A stretch of DNA of 53,679 bases from Candidatus Nanopelagicales bacterium (GTDB lineage: Bacteria > Actinomycetota > Actinomycetes > S36-B12): positions 1 through 53,679 of the forward strand of contig JAURFD010000006.1 of the NCBI GenBank assembly GCA_030827125.1, written 5' to 3'. The notes beneath the pieces were generated by a model that ran no database searches, was not told the DNA's origin, and saw only the letters and a program-made list of their open reading frames with translations. The position numbers and the translations under genes are program-made. Positions within the stretch are counted from its first letter, which is position 1. Each line of letters begins with the position of its first letter. Below are positions 35,404 through 50,582 of this stretch, piece by piece.

Positions 35404-35943
35404 CTACGGTCGAGAGGCGGTCGATGGGGCACCCCCGTTCAGGTCGCGTCGCACCAGCGAGTAGAGGACCAGGTCGTGATGCAGGCCATCGCCCCGATGC
35501 TGGGCCGATCGCAGCACACCCTCGCGCGTGAACCCGGCCCGCTCGAGCGCGCGTTGTTCGGCAATGTTGGTGATGTCGGTGGAGGCCTCAACGCGCTCGG
35601 AGAATGTCAGCAGACACTCCGCCAGCATGCGCTGGGCCGTGGATCCGATGCCCTGGCCGCGAGCATCAGGCGTCAGGGCAATACCGATGTTCCACGCCCG
35701 AGAGCCTTGTGTTGGGCCGTAGTCGGTCGCATGCCACGACATCGTTCCCACGATGCGATCGCCCCACTCGATGACGAGTCGGACGGGTGCGTCGTGACTT
35801 GGGCTGGGCAGAGAGTCGTCCGGCCAGTGATCCCATTCGGTGGAGACGTCAGGAACGACGTCCTCCGGTTGCCGGAGTCGCAGGACGAGCGGCTGCCCCG
35901 CAGTGATCGCCTTGATAGGGAGCCCCGTCTCCGCGGCGTTCAT
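35404..35943 (-). CDS. RimJ/RimL-like GNAT acetyltransferase
   Basis: The 179-residue product has VLRLRQPEDV at the beginning, WNIGIALTPDARGQGIGSTAQRMLAE (acetyl-CoA loop RGQGIG) and STDITNIAEQRALERAGFTREGVLR, the pattern of RimJ/RimL-type acetyltransferases that act on protein N-termini or small amines. Its ATG overlaps the stop of the PNP gene (ATGA), which makes it part of the PNP operon. Target unknown. Confidence 0.85.
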   Translation of the reverse strand: MNAAETGLPIKAITAGQPLVLRLRQPEDVVPDVSTEWDHWPDDSLPSPSHDAPVRLVIEWGDRIVGTMSWHATDYGPTQGSRAWNIGIALTPDARGQGIGSTAQRMLAECLLTFSERVEASTDITNIAEQRALERAGFTREGVLRSAQHRGDGLHHDLVLYSLVRRDLNGGAPSTASRP

Positions 35944-36749
35944 GCCATGTGACGAAGGATGCCGGAGAGGAGTCCGCCCATGCGCTCAGCGGCAGCCTTG
36001 CCGGCCTCGAGCACCTCAGCGTGACTGAGCGGCTCGCCCGTCATCCCAGCCGCGAGGTTGGTGACGAGCGAAACCCCGAGGATCTCCATGCCCGCCTCAC
36101 GTGCGGCGATGGCTTCTTGGACGGTGGACATCCCGACGAGCGTGCCCCCCATGGCGCGCACCATCCCGATCTCGGCCGGTGTTTCGTACTGCGGACCAAG
36201 GAATTGCGCGTAGACACCCTGGGCGAGAGTCGGATCAACCTCGCGGGCGACCGACCGCAGTCGGGCGGAGTACAGGTCGGTCATGTCGATGAACGTCGCA
36301 CCGCGCAGCGGAGTGACACCGAAGAGGTTGAGGTGGTCGGCGATGAGGACCGGAGTGCCCGGCGACCAGGTGGGATCCAGTCCACCGCAGCCGTTGGTGA
36401 GCACGATGCTGCGGCAGCCGGCCGCCGCCGCGGTGCGGACCGGATGCACCACCGGCTCCACCCCGCGCCCTTCGTACAGATGCGAGCGTCCGAGGAAGAC
36501 GAGCACACGGATGCCATCGGCGTCGACACTGCGGATCGTGCCCGCGTGACCGAGGGCACTCGGCGGGGGGAATCCCGGCAACTCGGTCGCGGGGAACTCC
36601 GCGACGGTGCGCCCGAACATGTCCGCGGCGGGTCCCCAACCCGATCCGAGGACGATGGCGACATCGTGCTGAGGCACGCCGGTCAATCGAGCCAGGGTGG
36701 CGGCGGCCTCGACGGCGACGGCCTGGGGGTCTTCGTACAGGTCGGTCAT
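35940..36749 (-). CDS. purine-nucleoside phosphorylase (class I, trimeric type)
   Basis: The 269-residue product has VAIVLGSGWGPAAD (phosphate loop), FLGRSHLYEGRG, SIVLTNGCGGL, GPQYETPAEIGM and GMSTVQEAIAAREAGMEILGVSLVTNLAAG, which are the motifs of trimeric PNP. It splits inosine or guanosine with phosphate into base plus ribose 1-phosphate. It lies downstream of the gamma-glutamylcyclotransferase-like gene by 22 nt; TAGCGT is 7 nt before ATG 36749, so it could also have its own near-leaderless promoter. With adenosine deaminase it forms a salvage route. Confidence 0.9.
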   Translation of the reverse strand: MTDLYEDPQAVAVEAAATLARLTGVPQHDVAIVLGSGWGPAADMFGRTVAEFPATELPGFPPPSALGHAGTIRSVDADGIRVLVFLGRSHLYEGRGVEPVVHPVRTAAAAGCRSIVLTNGCGGLDPTWSPGTPVLIADHLNLFGVTPLRGATFIDMTDLYSARLRSVAREVDPTLAQGVYAQFLGPQYETPAEIGMVRAMGGTLVGMSTVQEAIAAREAGMEILGVSLVTNLAAGMTGEPLSHAEVLEAGKAAAERMGGLLSGILRHMA

Positions 36750-36771
36750 GGGGCGGACGCTAGCAGCGGGA

Positions 36772-37212
36772 TCAGGTGCAGGGGTGGTTGCGGAGCATCG
36801 CGACGTAGTCCTCCGGGGCTCCACCGGCCTCGGCCGCGTCCGCGATGATGCCGAGGTAGCGCGCGGACGGCAGGCCCCCCTCGTAAGCATCGAGGACGTA
36901 GAGCCAGGCGAGCATGCTGCCATCGAGGGTCTGCACGCGGACGCGGATCTTCTCCCACATGCCGAGAGAGATGCCCTCCCACGCGTCGAGGGATGCTTCG
37001 TCGAGGGGATGAAGGTCGTAGAGCACGACGAAGACCGAGGATGAAGCATCCTCGACGACCGTCGTCAGCGGTCCCTCCCACCCGAGATCCTCGCCCGCGA
37101 AGGTCAACCGCCACCCGGTGAGCCAGCCCGTGCCGGCCACCGGGGAGTAGGGGGCACGCTCGACCATTCGGGCGGGGTCGAGGTTGGATCCGTATGCCGC
37201 GTAGAGCGCCAT
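36772..37212 (-). CDS. gamma-glutamylcyclotransferase-like protein
   Basis: The 146-residue product begins MALYAAYGSNLDPARM, the phosphate-type YGSN loop of the gamma-glutamylcyclotransferase/AIG2 fold, and continues with FVVLYDLHPLDEASLDAWEG, whose Glu may be the catalytic acid. Family members release 5-oxoproline from gamma-glutamyl compounds, but many bacterial ones are uncharacterised. ATG 37212 places YGSN at the N-terminus as in relatives and is 6 nt after TACCCT, supporting the start. It is divergent from the LpdA-like gene. Confidence 0.82.
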   Translation of the reverse strand: MALYAAYGSNLDPARMVERAPYSPVAGTGWLTGWRLTFAGEDLGWEGPLTTVVEDASSSVFVVLYDLHPLDEASLDAWEGISLGMWEKIRVRVQTLDGSMLAWLYVLDAYEGGLPSARYLGIIADAAEAGGAPEDYVAMLRNHPCT

Positions 37213-37218
37213 GGCCCC

Positions 37219-37224
37219 AGGGTA
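37219..37224 (-). promoter_or_regulatory. -10 box of a probable leaderless mRNA (gamma-glutamylcyclotransferase-like gene)
   Basis: On the minus strand TACCCT is followed by 6 nt and ATG 37212. It is not part of a coding region. The divergent CAGAAT box lies 25 nt away. Confidence 0.45.
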
Positions 37225-37248
37225 CGGCTGACGGCGCACCGGCCACGG

Positions 37249-37254
37249 CAGAAT
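37249..37254 (+). promoter_or_regulatory. -10 box of a probable leaderless mRNA (lpdA-like gene)
   Basis: CAGAAT lies 6 nt before ATG 37261 in the short divergent intergenic region. Confidence 0.4.
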
Positions 37255-37260
37255 GGCCGC

Positions 37261-38652
37261 ATGAGCACCGTGGTGATCGTCGGAGCCGGACCCGGGGGCT
37301 ATGAGGCGGCCCTGGTCGCCGCCCAACTAGGAGCCGAGGTCACCATCATCGACTCGGCGGGTCCCGGTGGGTCGGCGGTCCTGACGGACTGCGTCCCGAG
37401 CAAGACCCTCATCGCCACCGCGGATGTGCTCACCTCCGCTCGGGATTCCGTGAGTCTCGGCGTGCGCGTTGACAGTCAGACACCCCGCGGCCATCTCAAC
37501 GTGGACCTCGGGGCGGTCAATGAACGAGTGCGCCGGTTGGCTCAGGCGCAAAGCCAGGACATCGCATCACGACTTACGCGCGATGGCGTGAGGTATATCC
37601 GCGGTCGCGGCCGACTGGTGAGTGCCCAGGAGGTGATCGCGGAGACGGCCGAGGGGCCGGTGCACCTCCCCGCCGATGTGGTGCTCATCGCCACCGGCGC
37701 TCGACCGCGCGTCCTCGACACGGCTGTCCCCGATGGCGAGCGCATCCTCACCTGGGAGCAGTTGTACGACCTCGAGGAGTTGCCCCAGCGATTGATCGTC
37801 GTGGGATCAGGCGTGACCGGTGCGGAGTTCGCATCGGCGTACCGCGTCTTGGGATCGGAGGTTGTCCTCGTGTCGAGTCGGACGCGCGTGCTGCCCGGCG
37901 AGGATCCCGACGCAGCCGCCGTGATTGAGGAGGTCTTCGCCGACCGCGGCATGACCGTGCTTTCCCAATCTCGCGCTGTTGCGGCCCGCCAGACCGCATC
38001 GGGAGTCGTGGTGGAGCTTGAGGGGGGTGAGACCGTCGAGGGCAGTCACGTGCTCATGGCGGTCGGTTCGCTGCCCAACACCGAGGATATGGGGCTCGCC
38101 GAGGCAGGCGTCGACGTCGACGATCGCGGATACATCGTCGTTGATCGCGTATCCCGCACTAGTGCCCGAGGCGTGTACGCCGCCGGGGACTGCACGGGTG
38201 TCCTCATGCTCGCGTCGGTAGCAGCCATGCAGGGGCGCATCGCCATGTGGCATGCGCTCGGCGACGCGGTGGGTCCGCTGCATAAAGGTCACGTGGCGAA
38301 CACGGTGTTCACGACCCCGGAGATTGCCACCGTCGGTGTCACGCAGAGCGAGGTGGACGCGGGCCAGGTCCTCGCTGACGTGGTGACGATGCCGTTGGCG
38401 ACCAATGCCCGGGCGAAGATGCAGGAGATTCGGCACGGCTTCGTGAAGCTCTTTTGCCGCCCCAGCTCGCGGATCGTCATCGGCGGAGTGATTGTGGGTC
38501 CGCGGGCCAGCGAACTCATCCACGCTGTGGCCCTCGCCGTTGACGCACGGCTGACGGTCGACCAATTGGCGTCGACATTTACGGTCTATCCGAGCCTGAG
38601 CGGGTCGATCGCGGAGGCTGCCCGGCGACTGCGGCGCGCCACCGAGGAGTAG
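37261..38652 (+). CDS. lpdA: LpdA-type NAD(P)H:quinone reductase (flavoprotein disulfide reductase family)
   Basis: The 463-residue flavoprotein has an N-terminal FAD loop (VVIVGAGPGGYEAA), an NAD(P) loop (LIVVGSGVTGAEFA) and the late FAD motif (GVYAAGDCTG). In true dihydrolipoamide dehydrogenase the redox centre is CxxxxC; here it is AVLTDC, so Ala39 replaces the first Cys and only Cys44 remains. The C-terminal catalytic His of the HPT motif is Tyr (VYPSLSG). The protein thus cannot be a disulfide reductase and corresponds to the actinobacterial LpdA group, which reduces quinones with NAD(P)H. No pyruvate dehydrogenase genes are nearby. Confidence 0.85.
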   Translation: MSTVVIVGAGPGGYEAALVAAQLGAEVTIIDSAGPGGSAVLTDCVPSKTLIATADVLTSARDSVSLGVRVDSQTPRGHLNVDLGAVNERVRRLAQAQSQDIASRLTRDGVRYIRGRGRLVSAQEVIAETAEGPVHLPADVVLIATGARPRVLDTAVPDGERILTWEQLYDLEELPQRLIVVGSGVTGAEFASAYRVLGSEVVLVSSRTRVLPGEDPDAAAVIEEVFADRGMTVLSQSRAVAARQTASGVVVELEGGETVEGSHVLMAVGSLPNTEDMGLAEAGVDVDDRGYIVVDRVSRTSARGVYAAGDCTGVLMLASVAAMQGRIAMWHALGDAVGPLHKGHVANTVFTTPEIATVGVTQSEVDAGQVLADVVTMPLATNARAKMQEIRHGFVKLFCRPSSRIVIGGVIVGPRASELIHAVALAVDARLTVDQLASTFTVYPSLSGSIAEAARRLRRATEE

Positions 38653-38700
38653 GGACCCCGAAGACCTAGAACAGAGGGCCGGGACTAGCCTCGGACCTAG

Positions 38701-38718
38701 ATCTCTTGACGTCGAGAT
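38701..38718 (+). promoter_or_regulatory. inverted repeat upstream of mdh-icd
   Basis: ATCTCTTGACGTCGAGAT has 5-bp arms ATCTC/GAGAT around a centre holding the palindrome GACGTC, 41 nt before the mdh ATG. TTGACG within it could be a -35 hexamer, but I see no matching -10. It is a candidate operator for regulation of the TCA genes mdh and icd. Confidence 0.4.
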
Positions 38719-38732
38719 ACCTCGTTAAGTGA

Positions 38733-39749
<1,017 letters not shown>

Positions 39750-39782
39750 AACCCGTCCCAACAACAGGAAGTGAACGCCACC

Positions 39783-40997
39783 GTGGCCAAGATCAAGGTG
39801 CAGAACCCTGTCGTCGAACTCGACGGCGACGAGATGACCCGCATCATCTGGCAGTTCATCAAGGACCAGCTGATCCTGCCCTACCTGGATATCGACCTGA
39901 AGTACTACGACCTTGGCATTGAGTACCGCGACGCCACGGACGATCAGGTGACGATCGACGCCGCCCATGCCATTCAGGAGTACGGCGTCGGCGTCAAGTG
40001 CGCCACCATCACTCCGGATGAGGCGCGGGTTGAGGAGTTCGGCCTGAAGAAGATGTGGCGTTCACCCAACGGGACGATCCGCAACATCCTCGGTGGAGTC
40101 ATCTTCCGCGAGCCCATCATCATCAACAACATTCCCCGCTTGGTGCCGACCTGGACCAAGCCGATCATCGTGGGGCGTCACGCCTTCGGTGATCAGTACC
40201 GCGCGACAGACTTCAAGGTGCCCAGTGCTGGCACGCTAACCATGACGTTCACACCCGCGGACGGCTCCGAGCCCATGGAATTCAACATCTTCGACTTCCC
40301 GGCCGGTGGTGTCGCGATGGGGATGTACAACCTCGACGAGTCCATTCGCGACTTCGCCCGCGCTTCCTTCCGCTACGGCCTCGCGCGCAATTACCCGGTC
40401 TACATGTCGACGAAGAACACCATCCTTAAGGCCTACGACGGCCGCTTCAAGGATCTCTTCGCCGAGATCTTCGACGCGGAGTTCAAGGATGAGTTCGCCG
40501 CGGCTGGCATCACCTACGAGCATCGCCTGATCGATGACATGGTTGCTGCCGCGATGAAGTGGGAGGGCGGCTACGTCTGGGCGTGCAAGAACTACGACGG
40601 TGACGTGCAGTCCGACACCGTTGCTCAGGGGTTTGGTTCGCTCGGCCTCATGACCTCGGTGCTCATGACCCCGGATGGCAAGACAGTGGAGGCGGAGGCA
40701 GCGCACGGCACGGTCACGCGCCACTACCGTGAACACCAGAAGGGCAACCCCACCTCGACCAACCCAGTGGCGTCGATCTTCGCCTGGACGCGCGGGTTGG
40801 AGCACCGAGGCAAGTTGGACGGGACCCCGGAGGTCTCCGCGTTCGCCCAGACACTTGAGCGAGTGTGCGTGGAGACCGTGGAGGCCGGTCAGATGACCAA
40901 GGATCTCGCCCTCCTCGTGGGACCGGACCAGTCGTGGCTCACCACGCAGGAGTTCCTCGGCGCCATTGACGACAATCTGCAGAAGGCGATGGCCTAG
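39783..40997 (+). CDS. icd: NADP-dependent isocitrate dehydrogenase
   Basis: The 404-residue product is the eukaryote-like, dimeric NADP-IDH (class II): it begins [23 protein letters not shown] and includes [17 protein letters not shown] with the substrate Ser/Asn/Arg, [43 protein letters not shown] (metal Asp residues) and [17 protein letters not shown] (NADP). It converts isocitrate to 2-oxoglutarate with NADP. GTG 39783 gives the typical N-terminus and an AGGA 10-13 nt upstream; GTG 39771 would put the ribosome site on the start itself. It follows mdh. Confidence 0.94.
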   Translation: MAKIKVQNPVVELDGDEMTRIIWQFIKDQLILPYLDIDLKYYDLGIEYRDATDDQVTIDAAHAIQEYGVGVKCATITPDEARVEEFGLKKMWRSPNGTIRNILGGVIFREPIIINNIPRLVPTWTKPIIVGRHAFGDQYRATDFKVPSAGTLTMTFTPADGSEPMEFNIFDFPAGGVAMGMYNLDESIRDFARASFRYGLARNYPVYMSTKNTILKAYDGRFKDLFAEIFDAEFKDEFAAAGITYEHRLIDDMVAAAMKWEGGYVWACKNYDGDVQSDTVAQGFGSLGLMTSVLMTPDGKTVEAEAAHGTVTRHYREHQKGNPTSTNPVASIFAWTRGLEHRGKLDGTPEVSAFAQTLERVCVETVEAGQMTKDLALLVGPDQSWLTTQEFLGAIDDNLQKAMA

Positions 40998-41001
40998 ACC
41001 C

Positions 41002-41844
41002 TTGGCCCGCAAGGCTCCCCTGGTCGTCATCACGGCCAACGTCAACGGCATCAGGGCGGCAGCTCGCCGCGGTGGCCTGGACTGGCTAACCGATGCCCGG
41101 GCTGACCTGATCTGCCTGCAGGAGGTCCGCGCAACGCACGAGCAGACGCACGAGCAACTCCAGGGGAGCGGTCTGTCCACTTTCCATGTCGCTCACAGCC
41201 CGGCGGCTGCATTGGGACGCAACGGCGTGGCCGTGCTGTCGCGCATGAAGCCCGACGAGGTACGCACCGACATCGGTGATCTGGCCTTCGCCGATCAAGG
41301 TCGGTGGATCGAGGTTGACGTCGACACAGCGCTGGGGCCGGTGACGGTGGTGTCGGCGTACATCCACACGGGTGAGGCGGACACGCCCAAGCAGGAGGAG
41401 AAGTTCCGTTTCCTCGATGCGATGGACCGGCGCCTGGCCGCCTTGCGTCGCCGGGCCAGTCGGCGCAAGGGACATGTCCTGGTCACCGGTGACTTCAACG
41501 TCGCCCATGCCGAGGTTGACATCAAGAACTGGCGCGCCAATCGAGACAAGGCCGGATTCCTCTCGGAGGAGCGCGCCTATCTCGATCGCTGGTTCGGCGC
41601 TCCCGGTGGCAAACCGGGCCCTTGGCACGACCTCGGCCGGCGCCTCGGGGGTCCCGGTCCGGGCCCCTATACCTGGTGGTCGTGGCGCGGACGCGGCTTC
41701 GACACCGACGGCGGATGGCGGATCGACTACCAGGTGGCGACGCCTGGCCTGGCGGAGCGGGCCGAGAGCGCCGTGGTGGGGAAGGCGCCCGCCTACGCGG
41801 AACGCTGGAGCGATCACGCCCCATTGACCGTAACCTTCCGCTGA
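41002..41844 (+). CDS. xth: exodeoxyribonuclease III/AP endonuclease family nuclease
   Basis: The 280-residue product has the exonuclease-endonuclease-phosphatase motifs: TANVNGIRAA (metal Asn), LICLQEVRA (metal Glu), VSAYIHTGEADTPKQEEKFRFLD, TGDFNVAHAEVDIKNWRANRDKAG and WSDHAPLTVTF (catalytic Asp-His). This is the ExoIII type that cleaves at abasic sites and degrades duplex DNA from 3' ends. A TTG at 41002, 4 nt after the icd stop, is the likeliest start because upstream codons overlap icd; the choice is moderately certain. Confidence 0.88.
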   Translation: MARKAPLVVITANVNGIRAAARRGGLDWLTDARADLICLQEVRATHEQTHEQLQGSGLSTFHVAHSPAAALGRNGVAVLSRMKPDEVRTDIGDLAFADQGRWIEVDVDTALGPVTVVSAYIHTGEADTPKQEEKFRFLDAMDRRLAALRRRASRRKGHVLVTGDFNVAHAEVDIKNWRANRDKAGFLSEERAYLDRWFGAPGGKPGPWHDLGRRLGGPGPGPYTWWSWRGRGFDTDGGWRIDYQVATPGLAERAESAVVGKAPAYAERWSDHAPLTVTFR

Positions 41845-41878
41845 CCCTTTCGTTGTCAACGGGCTCGAGCCGGGGCCC

Positions 41879-41884
41879 TATCCT
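41879..41884 (+). promoter_or_regulatory. -10 box of a probable leaderless mRNA (CNNM/CorC gene)
   Basis: TATCCT is 6 nt before ATG 41891 and is outside coding sequence. TTGTCA lies 20 nt upstream of it, a spacing longer than usual for a -35 box. Confidence 0.5.
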
Positions 41885-41890
41885 GTGGGG

Positions 41891-44222
<2,332 letters not shown>

Positions 44223-44240
44223 CGCTCCATCGCGCTCCGG

Positions 44241-44296
44241 TTTCCGACCGTCATGGTGGGATTCCGCTCGCCGAAAGTCACCACAACGGTCGGAAA
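44241..44296. terminator. long inverted repeat between convergent trpS and dac genes
   Basis: TTTCCGACCGT (44241-44251) pairs perfectly with ACGGTCGGAAA (44286-44296), and the inner TGGTG/CACCA pairs again after one mismatch. It lies between two gene ends and probably works as a terminator for both strands, although no long T-run follows. A dispersed repeat is an alternative. Confidence 0.55.
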
Positions 44297-44305
44297 GCGA
44301 CGGGT

Positions 44306-45547
44306 CTAGAGCGTCGTAGAGCCAGCGTCAATGCGTTCCTCGTCGTCCGACGGGGTCGGGCGACGAGGACGTCGCGGAGCCGGCGGCGGAGTGCGCAGCG
44401 CCCGGATGCCCTGGATCACCATGAGGAGGCCGACCACCATGGCGCCGAGCAGGGCGATGACCCACGCCCACGAGATCCCGCCACTCTCGGCGGCCTGATC
44501 GGCTGCCAGCGTGCCCCCCGTAGAAGTATCCGCACCCTCCGCGCCCGTGATCCCTGCGTTACTGCCATCGGTGACATCGGCGGGGGCGGGCGCCACAGCC
44601 TCGTCGACCATCGGCTCGATGGGATCGACGAGGTAGCCCACGGGGGTAACCTCATCAATGTTGGCGAATCCCCAGTCGAGCAGGCTCGATGCCGCGGGGT
44701 AAATCTCTCCCTCGATATTGAGGAGGGTGACCACCAGAGAGGTCCCGTCCCGCTCGGCCGCGCCGATGAAGGTGCGACCGGCCTCGGTGGTCCACCCGGT
44801 CTTCACACCGATAGCGCCCTCATATCCCTGGATAAACAGGGGGTTCTGCGTCGCGATCGGCATGGTCGGGCGCGGGTCACCCGGCTTGTCGGGCATGTAG
44901 CCGGGGAAATCTTCGAGGACACGGGTGTTGACGTACTCGAAAACGTCGGGGCGCGAGAGTCCTTCGCGCGCGATGAGGGCGAGATCGTAGGCGGACGTGA
45001 CCTGTCCCTCGGCGGGTAGGCCGCTGGGATTCACCGCCACGGTGTCGTAGGCCTGAAGGCGCTGAGCCTCCTGGTTCATCTGCGCCACCGTGAGGTCGAG
45101 GCCGCCGTTGGCCATCGCGAGTGCGCGGGCGCAGTCATTGCCGCTCTGCATCATGAGGCCGAAGAACAACTCGCGCACCGTGTAGGTGGCGTTTTCCACG
45201 ATGCCAACGCGGCTGCCATCAACCGCGACATCGTCGTACGTCGAGGTGTAGACCTCGTTGGGGTCGAGACGCTGCGAGAGGGTGAGTACGGTGAGGGCCT
45301 TCAGGACACTGGCGGGCGCTCGCGGCACATGGGGTGCCTCGGCAGCCAGCACGGCACCGGTTTCGAGGTCAGCGAGAACCCAGGCCGACGCCGGGACGTT
45401 GGGGAGGGCAGAGGCTCCGGGGCCCGGGTCGACGATGACGTCGTAGCCGGTCAGTTGTGCGCCGCCGATGGGCTCCGCGTTCGCGGCCGTTGCCGGGACG
45501 AGGCTGAGCGCCGTGGCGGCAACCAGGGCGAGGAGTGCGCGACGCAT
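44306..45547 (-). CDS. D-alanyl-D-alanine carboxypeptidase (PBP5/S11 family)
   Basis: The 413-residue product has a signal peptide (ends ANA near 24), an S11 peptidase domain with SxxK as SVLK (Ser80, Lys83), SGN (135-137) and KTG (249-251), and a C-terminal membrane helix (~358-381) after a Pro/Thr/Asp-rich linker, with a basic cytoplasmic end (PAPRRPRRP). It trims D-Ala from peptidoglycan stem peptides at the outer face of the membrane. TACCCT lies 9 nt before the ATG. The gene is convergent with trpS. Confidence 0.92.
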   Translation of the reverse strand: MRRALLALVAATALSLVPATAANAEPIGGAQLTGYDVIVDPGPGASALPNVPASAWVLADLETGAVLAAEAPHVPRAPASVLKALTVLTLSQRLDPNEVYTSTYDDVAVDGSRVGIVENATYTVRELFFGLMMQSGNDCARALAMANGGLDLTVAQMNQEAQRLQAYDTVAVNPSGLPAEGQVTSAYDLALIAREGLSRPDVFEYVNTRVLEDFPGYMPDKPGDPRPTMPIATQNPLFIQGYEGAIGVKTGWTTEAGRTFIGAAERDGTSLVVTLLNIEGEIYPAASSLLDWGFANIDEVTPVGYLVDPIEPMVDEAVAPAPADVTDGSNAGITGAEGADTSTGGTLAADQAAESGGISWAWVIALLGAMVVGLLMVIQGIRALRTPPPAPRRPRRPTPSDDEERIDAGSTTL

Positions 45548-45600
45548 GATTTGCCCAGGGTAACCGGAGCGATCCGGTGTTGCCCAACGGCGCGCCGCCC

Positions 45601-46343
45601 TCAGACGCGGCGGAAGATCAGCGCGCGCTTGACCTGCTGGATGGCCTTGGTGACCTCGATGCCACGCGGGCAGGCGTCGGTGCAGTTGAAGGTGGTGCGG
45701 CAGCGCCAGACACCCTCGCGATCATTAAGGATCTCCAGGCGGCTCTCGGTACCGGCATCACGCGAATCGAAGATGAAGCGGTGCGCGGCCACGACGGCGG
45801 CCGGCCCGAAGTACTGTCCGTCGGTCCAAAAGACCGGGCAGGAGGTCGTGCACGCAGCGCACAGGATGCACTTGGTGGTGTCATCGAAGACCTCGCGCTC
45901 CTCGATCGACTGAAGGCGTTCGCGGGTGGGCTCGTGTCCGTCGGTGATGAGGAAGGGCTTCACCGCCCGGTAGGCCGCGAAGAACGGCTCCATGTCGACC
46001 ACGAGATCCTTCTCGAGGGGCAAGCCCTTGATCGCCTCGACCGTGATCTCGTCACCGCCGAGATCCTTAATGAGGGTCTTGCACGCGAGTCGGTTGCGTC
46101 CGTTGATGCGCATCGCGTCCGAGCCGCAAATGCCGTGCCCGCAGGAGCGACGGAAGGTCAAGGTGCCGTCCTGCTCGCCCTTGATCTTCATGAGGGCATC
46201 GAGCACGCGGTCCGTCGGATACGCCGAGACGACGTACGTCTCCCAGTGCGGCTCCTCGTCAAGCTCGGGGATGAACCGGCGGATACGGAAGGTGACGTCG
46301 GACGGTTCGATACGAACCGCAGTGTCTGCGGCGGTGGCAGTCA

Positions 46344-46344
<1 letters not shown>
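45601..46344 (-). CDS. sdhB: succinate dehydrogenase iron-sulfur subunit
   Basis: The 247-residue product binds the three Fe-S clusters of complex II: [2Fe-2S] in RRSCGHGICGSDAMRING..LACKT, [4Fe-4S] in CILCAACTTSCPVFW and [3Fe-4S] in CRTTFNCTDACPRGI. It passes electrons from the flavin to the quinone site. Its ATG overlaps the TGA of sdhA (TGATG). The gene is last in sdhCDAB. Confidence 0.95.
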
Positions 46345-48098
<1,754 letters not shown>

Positions 48099-48107
48099 GC
48101 CGCGCTC

Positions 48108-48515
48108 CTAGCCGAGATTCGGGTCGAATGTGAAAATGACGAGCGTCCCGAGAAGGATGATGAAACCAGCGGCCACGTAGAGCAGCATCTTGAGCCAGAA
48201 ACGCGTCTGGTCGCGCTCCGCATAGTCGTTGATCACGGTGCGGAGTCCGTTGGTGCCGTGGAGCATGGCCAGCCACAGCATGATCAGATCCCAGGCCTGC
48301 CAGAACGGGCTCGCCCAGCGACCCGCGACGAAGGCGAAGTTGATGCGCTGCACGCCGCCGTCGAGGACATTCATGATGAGGAGGTGACCAAGAACGAGGA
48401 AGACCAGCACCACACCGGAGATGCGCATGAACAGCCACGAGTAGAGCTCGTAGTTGCTCCGCTGCTTGGTGCGGCCGCGGTCGGAGAGCGCGAGGGCGCG
48501 GTCGGTGGCGCTCAT
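48108..48515 (-). CDS. sdhD: succinate dehydrogenase membrane anchor subunit
   Basis: The 135-residue product has three membrane helices (SWLFMRISGVVLVFLVLGHL, WDLIMLWLAMLHGTNGLRT, MLLYVAAGFIILLGTLVI). HLLIMNVLDG and MLHGTNGLRTVINDY carry the His residues that fit haem b ligation. Its ATG overlaps the sdhC stop by 4 nt. ATG 48515 is preferred to the upstream in-frame codons lying over sdhC. Confidence 0.88.
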   Translation of the reverse strand: MSATDRALALSDRGRTKQRSNYELYSWLFMRISGVVLVFLVLGHLLIMNVLDGGVQRINFAFVAGRWASPFWQAWDLIMLWLAMLHGTNGLRTVINDYAERDQTRFWLKMLLYVAAGFIILLGTLVIFTFDPNLG

Positions 48516-48937
48516 GGGGTGCTCCCAAACAGGGCTTCGACGGTGTGCTTGAGCATGAAGTAGGTGCCCGGGATCATGACGACGACCCAGACGCCGACAA
48601 CGCCCCACAGCATCTGACGCTGGTAGCGGGGGCCGCGGGACCAGAAGTCCACCGCGATCACCCGTAGGCCGTTCAGGGCGTGGTACAGGACGGCGCCGAC
48701 GAGGCCGACCTCGAGGAGGTTGACGATGGGAGTCTTGTAGGTCGCGATGACGATGTCGTAAGCCTCCGGGGAAACCCGGACCAGGGCGGTGTCCAGCACG
48801 TGCACGAAGAGGAAGAAGAACACGGCGACACCGGTGATCCGCTGAGCGACCCAGGACCACATACCCTGGCCGCCGCGGTAGAGGGTGCCGACGGGTGCGG
48901 TCGCCACAGTCGCCTCCGATGCTCGGTGTGTCGCCAT
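48512..48937 (-). CDS. sdhC: succinate dehydrogenase cytochrome b556 subunit
   Basis: The 141-residue product has YRGGQGMWSWVAQRITGVAVFFFLFVHV and LYHALNGLRVIAVDF, the characteristic segments of SdhC with haem-ligand His, and three membrane helices. It begins the operon sdhCDAB. There is no good ribosome site; AACTCT lies 7 nt before the ATG, possibly a near-leaderless start. Confidence 0.88.
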   Translation of the reverse strand: MATHRASEATVATAPVGTLYRGGQGMWSWVAQRITGVAVFFFLFVHVLDTALVRVSPEAYDIVIATYKTPIVNLLEVGLVGAVLYHALNGLRVIAVDFWSRGPRYQRQMLWGVVGVWVVVMIPGTYFMLKHTVEALFGSTP

Positions 48938-48993
48938 CGTAACGAGAGTTCCGCGATGCGGCAGGCCGGGGTGAGTGTGGAGCGCCCCGCCCC

Positions 48994-48999
48994 TAGGCT
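48994..48999 (+). promoter_or_regulatory. -10 box of a probable leaderless mRNA (mutase-mtnA operon)
   Basis: TAGGCT is 6 nt before ATG 49006 in the intergenic region divergent from sdhC, so it is not a stop-codon effect. No clear -35. Confidence 0.5.
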
Positions 49000-49005
49000 G
49001 CCGGT

Positions 49006-50580
<1,575 letters not shown>

Positions 50581-50582
50581 CG

